From NCBI GenBank assembly GCA_030696315.1, contig JAUYSM010000021.1, forward strand, positions 62,001 to 126,000: a stretch of DNA of 64,000 nt, in the 5' to 3' direction. Within the stretch, counting starts at the first letter, position 1. Every line of letters starts with the position of its first letter. Source of the DNA: Pseudohongiella sp. GTDB lineage: Bacteria > Pseudomonadota > Gammaproteobacteria > Pseudomonadales > Pseudohongiellaceae. The position numbers were made by a program, and so were the translations under genes. The notes beneath the pieces were generated by a model. The model made no database searches, was not told where the DNA came from, and worked only from the letters and a program-made list of their open reading frames with translations. Positions 61,632 to 64,000 of the stretch are shown piece after piece.

Positions 61632-61982
61632 ATGTCGTCAGCAAGCGGTCAGCAACATCCCTTAGGCATTTATTTAAAAGTCTGGATTCTGCTTTTTGTA
61701 CTTAGTTTGTTCAGCTACATGGTCGATTATCTGCATGTCCAAGGTCCCTTACGCTGGACCTTGGTGCTGCTGTTTATGGCGCTGAAAGCCGGTTTTATCA
61801 TGGCGATTTTTATGCACGTGGTGTGGGAAAGAATGGCGCTAGCACTCACCATTTTAGGACCGCCTTCGATATTGCTTTTGCTCATTCTCTTGATGGCTAT
61901 CGAAGGTAACTACACTGAGTCCGCACGAGTACAGTATCTGGGCCATGATCCTTTTGCAGCCCCTGGGCACGTCAGCCACTAG
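61632..61982 (+). CDS. Cytochrome c oxidase subunit IV family protein
   Basis: 116 residues with three membrane helices (VWILLFVLSLFSYMVDYL; LVLLFMALKAGFIMAIFMHV; ALTILGPPSILLLLILLMAI). The KAGFIMAIFMHV motif is typical of bacterial subunit IV. GGAGG lies upstream of the ATG. It is the last gene of the alternative oxidase operon. Confidence 0.85.
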   Translation: MSSASGQQHPLGIYLKVWILLFVLSLFSYMVDYLHVQGPLRWTLVLLFMALKAGFIMAIFMHVVWERMALALTILGPPSILLLLILLMAIEGNYTESARVQYLGHDPFAAPGHVSH

Positions 61983-61993
61983 CGCTTGTTTGT

Positions 61994-62023
61994 GATACGC
62001 ACGTAAATCTTGACGTGCGTATC
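61994..62023. terminator. Hairpin between convergent oxidase operon and assembly gene
   Basis: Perfect 11-bp stem GATACGCACGT / ACGTGCGTATC with an 8-base loop, 12 bp after the subunit IV stop and 11 bp after the stop of the opposing gene. T tracts are weak on both sides. Confidence 0.6.
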
Positions 62024-62033
62024 TCTATCAAAG

Positions 62034-62684
62034 CTAACCGAGGCTCGAAAGACCCAACAGTTTTTCAAGATCCGATTTGATATCCTGAATGGGATGATGG
62101 GGTTCGTAGTACATCATCACATTGCCAACTGGATCGACAAAAAATACGTAGTTATTGTTTTCCATATCAAGAATCACATTTGCCTTGGCAAAATTCTCGA
62201 TAATTTTTTCTTTAGTGCCTTGAGCTATACCCATACTTGGAAATTCTTGTCTAAAAAAATCTGCCGTTTCCTGGGGTAGCGCCACTCCCGTTGCATTGAG
62301 ATAGTAGCGACGTACACGTGGCATATCTTCATTCAAAGTGATATGCATTTGACGCAGTAAATGTATTCTCTCCTGACAAACCGCGTCGCACGCTTTTGCT
62401 GTGACAAAAACCATCAACCACGGTTGAGGCACATAATCATCATCGTTCTCAATTTCTGCAATAACTTCCTCAAAGCTCTTGAATAGAGGAGAGCCTGAGG
62501 CGTCTGTCATCGTGAGATCAGTAATGTCAGCTGGCGGAAGAATTAAATTGCCTTTATTTACTGTGCTGCCAAAACCACCATTTTCTACTGCATTGCGATA
62601 CGTGATTGTAGCCAGTGTGATCGGTACAAAGGCGATAAAAAGCAAAAACGCCAACTTAAGCTTGTTTCGAGTCGTGTCTTGCAT
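62034..62684 (-). CDS. Thioredoxin-like membrane-anchored protein of the cox cluster
   Basis: 216 residues. One N-terminal membrane anchor (LAFLLFIAFVPITLATITY) is followed by a periplasmic SCO-like thioredoxin fold with CDAVC in AKACDAVCQER, at the place of the SCO copper motif, and VFFVDPVGNVMMYYE. In Pseudomonas an equivalent conserved gene lies between SURF1 and ctaA. A role in copper delivery or disulfide reduction of the oxidase is inferred. It starts two bases after the SURF1 stop. Confidence 0.8.
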   Translation of the reverse strand: MQDTTRNKLKLAFLLFIAFVPITLATITYRNAVENGGFGSTVNKGNLILPPADITDLTMTDASGSPLFKSFEEVIAEIENDDDYVPQPWLMVFVTAKACDAVCQERIHLLRQMHITLNEDMPRVRRYYLNATGVALPQETADFFRQEFPSMGIAQGTKEKIIENFAKANVILDMENNNYVFFVDPVGNVMMYYEPHHPIQDIKSDLEKLLGLSSLG

Positions 62685-62685
62685 T

Positions 62686-63420
62686 CTATCTCTCCGATTT
62701 TCTAATACTAAAAAATAAATAAAGAATGAGTAAAACCAGCGCCATGATAAACCACTGCACTGCGTATGCCTTGTGCACTTCTGGTCTCATATTGATTGCT
62801 GACCAGTTTGTTTGAAGCACTCCTGGTGAGTTTTCATCAAGCCTGATGACATGAGGGAGCAGACTTTCATCCAAAACTCCGCTTATGTATTGGAAATCTA
62901 TTTTCTGAATAACCTTTGGCCAATTCTCAGTAGAGGATTCCTCTGATCCAAGCATCATCAATGAACCATCCGGGACATAGATGTGACCACTGATTGTTGT
63001 GATATTGTCGCTGGCCTCTACAGCGGGCAGGGACTGTCGGGATGGACCTTGTGCAATCCAACCTCTGTTAATCAAAAGCACATTGTCACCCGAGAAAAAT
63101 GGGGTTATGACTTCGTAGCCAACGACCGAATTGTGTATTCGATTATCCAGCAACAGATGACGTTCTTTGTCAAAAAAGCCGGTTGCGCTGACAGAGACCC
63201 AGTTTAGATCACTTTTGTTCCAATCTATGCTGGCAACATCTACAGCTTCCGTGAGTAGTCGCTGCTCATACAGACCTTCTGCAGCAATTTTTTGTTGCTC
63301 TCTGTTCAGTTGCCAGAAGCCCAGACTTATTAATAACGGAAGGAAAAAAAGCGTAAATAATGTCATTCGCCAATCAAACTTGAATTGGTATCGGAAGCCC
63401 TGTTTTCCTGTGTCTCGCAA
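62686..63420 (-). CDS. SURF1 family oxidase assembly protein
   Basis: 244 residues with two membrane helices (~19-38, and ~217-237) flanking a periplasmic domain. LISLGFWQLNREQQK, LLDNRIHNSVVGYEVITPF and LLINRGWI are typical SURF1 motifs. It assists heme a insertion into subunit I. The best start is TTG at 63420 with AAGGA nine bases upstream; ATG at 63366 would remove the charged leader. Confidence 0.9.
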   Translation of the reverse strand: MRDTGKQGFRYQFKFDWRMTLFTLFFLPLLISLGFWQLNREQQKIAAEGLYEQRLLTEAVDVASIDWNKSDLNWVSVSATGFFDKERHLLLDNRIHNSVVGYEVITPFFSGDNVLLINRGWIAQGPSRQSLPAVEASDNITTISGHIYVPDGSLMMLGSEESSTENWPKVIQKIDFQYISGVLDESLLPHVIRLDENSPGVLQTNWSAINMRPEVHKAYAVQWFIMALVLLILYLFFSIRKSER

Positions 63421-63480
63421 AGTGCAGTGTCCTTCTGGGTTCTGCTATCATGCTGTTTTGGATAATTGGCAGGGCCAATC

Positions 63481-63687
63481 ATGTTAAGAACGCTGATCGT
63501 GTTTTTACTAGCCGCTATCGTAGTTTCTCTTATTACGGGTTTTGTATTTTTCTACAAAGACAAGGGCCGCTCCAAGCGAGTGATGTACGCATTAGGCGTT
63601 AGAGTAACTTTAGCTGTTATTTTAATGATTTGTGTATTCTACGGTTTTTCAACCGGAGAATTAACTATGCAGACCCCTTGGAATTGA
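63481..63687 (+). CDS. DUF2909 twin-transmembrane protein
   Basis: 68 residues with two membrane helices (LIVFLLAAIVVSLITGFVFFY; TLAVILMICVFYGFSTG). Small proteins of this family sit opposite SURF1 in pseudomonad cox clusters. AGGG lies six bases before the ATG. Function unknown. Confidence 0.82.
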   Translation: MLRTLIVFLLAAIVVSLITGFVFFYKDKGRSKRVMYALGVRVTLAVILMICVFYGFSTGELTMQTPWN

Positions 63688-63736
63688 AACGCAGAATCTT
63701 AGGGGCATCATTCTGATTTTCTTATAATAGAACTCT

Positions 63737-63775
63737 AAAAAGTAACGGCCCGCGCACTGCGAGCCGTTACTTTTT
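63737..63775. terminator. Bidirectional intrinsic terminator between DUF2909 and coxC
   Basis: Perfect 13-bp stem (AAAAAGTAACGGC / GCCGTTACTTTTT) with a 13-base loop; the arms supply T runs in both directions. It separates the convergent genes ending at 63687 and 63786. Confidence 0.88.
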
Positions 63776-63785
63776 ACGCAATCAG

Positions 63786-64000
63786 TTACAGGCAGTAAAC
63801 AAATATAAACAGACCTACCCATACCACGTCAACAAAGTGCCAGTACCAGGCAGCAGCCTCAAAACCAAAGTGGTCATCGGGTTTGAAGTGACCTTTCATG
63901 CAACGCAGCAACATGACGATCAGCATGAAGGTTCCCAGTGTAACGTGGAAGCCGTGGAAACCCGTCAGCAGGAAGAAAGTTGACCCGTAGATACCTGAAT
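63786..64000 (-). CDS. coxC: Cytochrome c oxidase subunit III, C-terminal part (aa3 oxidase)
   Basis: Partial gene cut by the right edge; ~71 residues end at the TAA at 63786-63788. [49 protein letters not shown] is a classical subunit III C-terminus. It belongs to a conventional aa3 oxidase whose subunits I and II must lie to the right. This makes a third subunit III gene in the window. Confidence 0.93.
   Translation of the reverse strand, partial: SGIYGSTFFLLTGFHGFHVTLGTFMLIVMLLRCMKGHFKPDDHFGFEAAAWYWHFVDVVWVGLFIFVYCL

Overview
The window looks like a chromosomal segment of a free-living, aerobic gammaproteobacterium related to the Pseudomonadales/Cellvibrionales. This placement is inferred from gene order and protein character, not from a search. 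The block polA / engB / diheme cytochrome c4 / dsbA / GGDEF protein (44.7-51.8 kb) matches the order I know from Pseudomonas. So do SCO - ctaB - (thioredoxin-like protein) - SURF1 - DUF2909 - coxC (54.4-64 kb), znuA | znuC-znuB, and rep followed by cytochrome c5 genes. No rRNA, tRNA, insertion sequence or CRISPR array was seen.

Layout. 0-2.5 kb: the 3' end of rep, a YhaV/PrlF toxin-antitoxin pair and two cytochrome c5 genes. 2.6-5.6 kb: a small accessory patch with two identical 55-bp palindromic repeats around a BrnT toxin / Xre antitoxin pair, an unknown protein, and a DUF4143 ATPase preceded by four 22-bp tandem repeats. 5.6-24.5 kb: a surface-protein island. It holds a YgjV-like membrane protein, a methyltransferase with regulatory domain, a SapC protein, a 1485-residue Ala/Thr-rich RTX (S-layer-like) protein, a TPR/beta-barrel outer-membrane protein, a broken antitoxin/toxin remnant, a CHASE2 adenylate cyclase, a FecR protein, a Crp/Fnr-type regulator, and a complete type I secretion system (ABC transporter, HlyD adaptor, TolC-like channel). 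24.5-26.7 kb: a secreted matrixin-type metalloprotease and its coupled partner. 26.7-34.7 kb: dTDP-rhamnose genes (rmlD, C, A), a sugar epimerase, a glycosyltransferase, a PIG-L deacetylase and a Wzm/Wzt polysaccharide exporter. 31.0-44.6 kb: a type II secretion operon gspL-M-E-F-D-G-H-I-J-K with a possible distant GspC/PilP-like gene. 44.7-56 kb: core genes (diguanylate cyclase, dsbA, cytochrome c4, engB, polA, znuABC with a Zur box, SCO, ctaB). 56.2-62 kb: a coxMNOP-type alternative oxidase operon placed inside the assembly-gene cluster of a conventional aa3 oxidase, whose coxC enters from the right edge.

How the genes may work together. The RTX protein is the probable cargo of the type I exporter. 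The rhamnose/Wzm/Wzt genes could make the surface polysaccharide to which such a layer attaches, by analogy with Caulobacter RsaA. Three CRP-type sites (TGTGA-N6-TCACA or one mismatch) lie upstream of the RTX gene, between fecR and the crp-like gene, and upstream of the exporter operon. The last is centred about 71.5 bp before the start site predicted from a TATAAT box. With a nucleotide cyclase and a CRP-type regulator encoded in the same island, this looks like a locally wired surface-layer regulon. Both the cyclase and the regulator lack a residue normally central to cAMP chemistry, so the actual signal is open.
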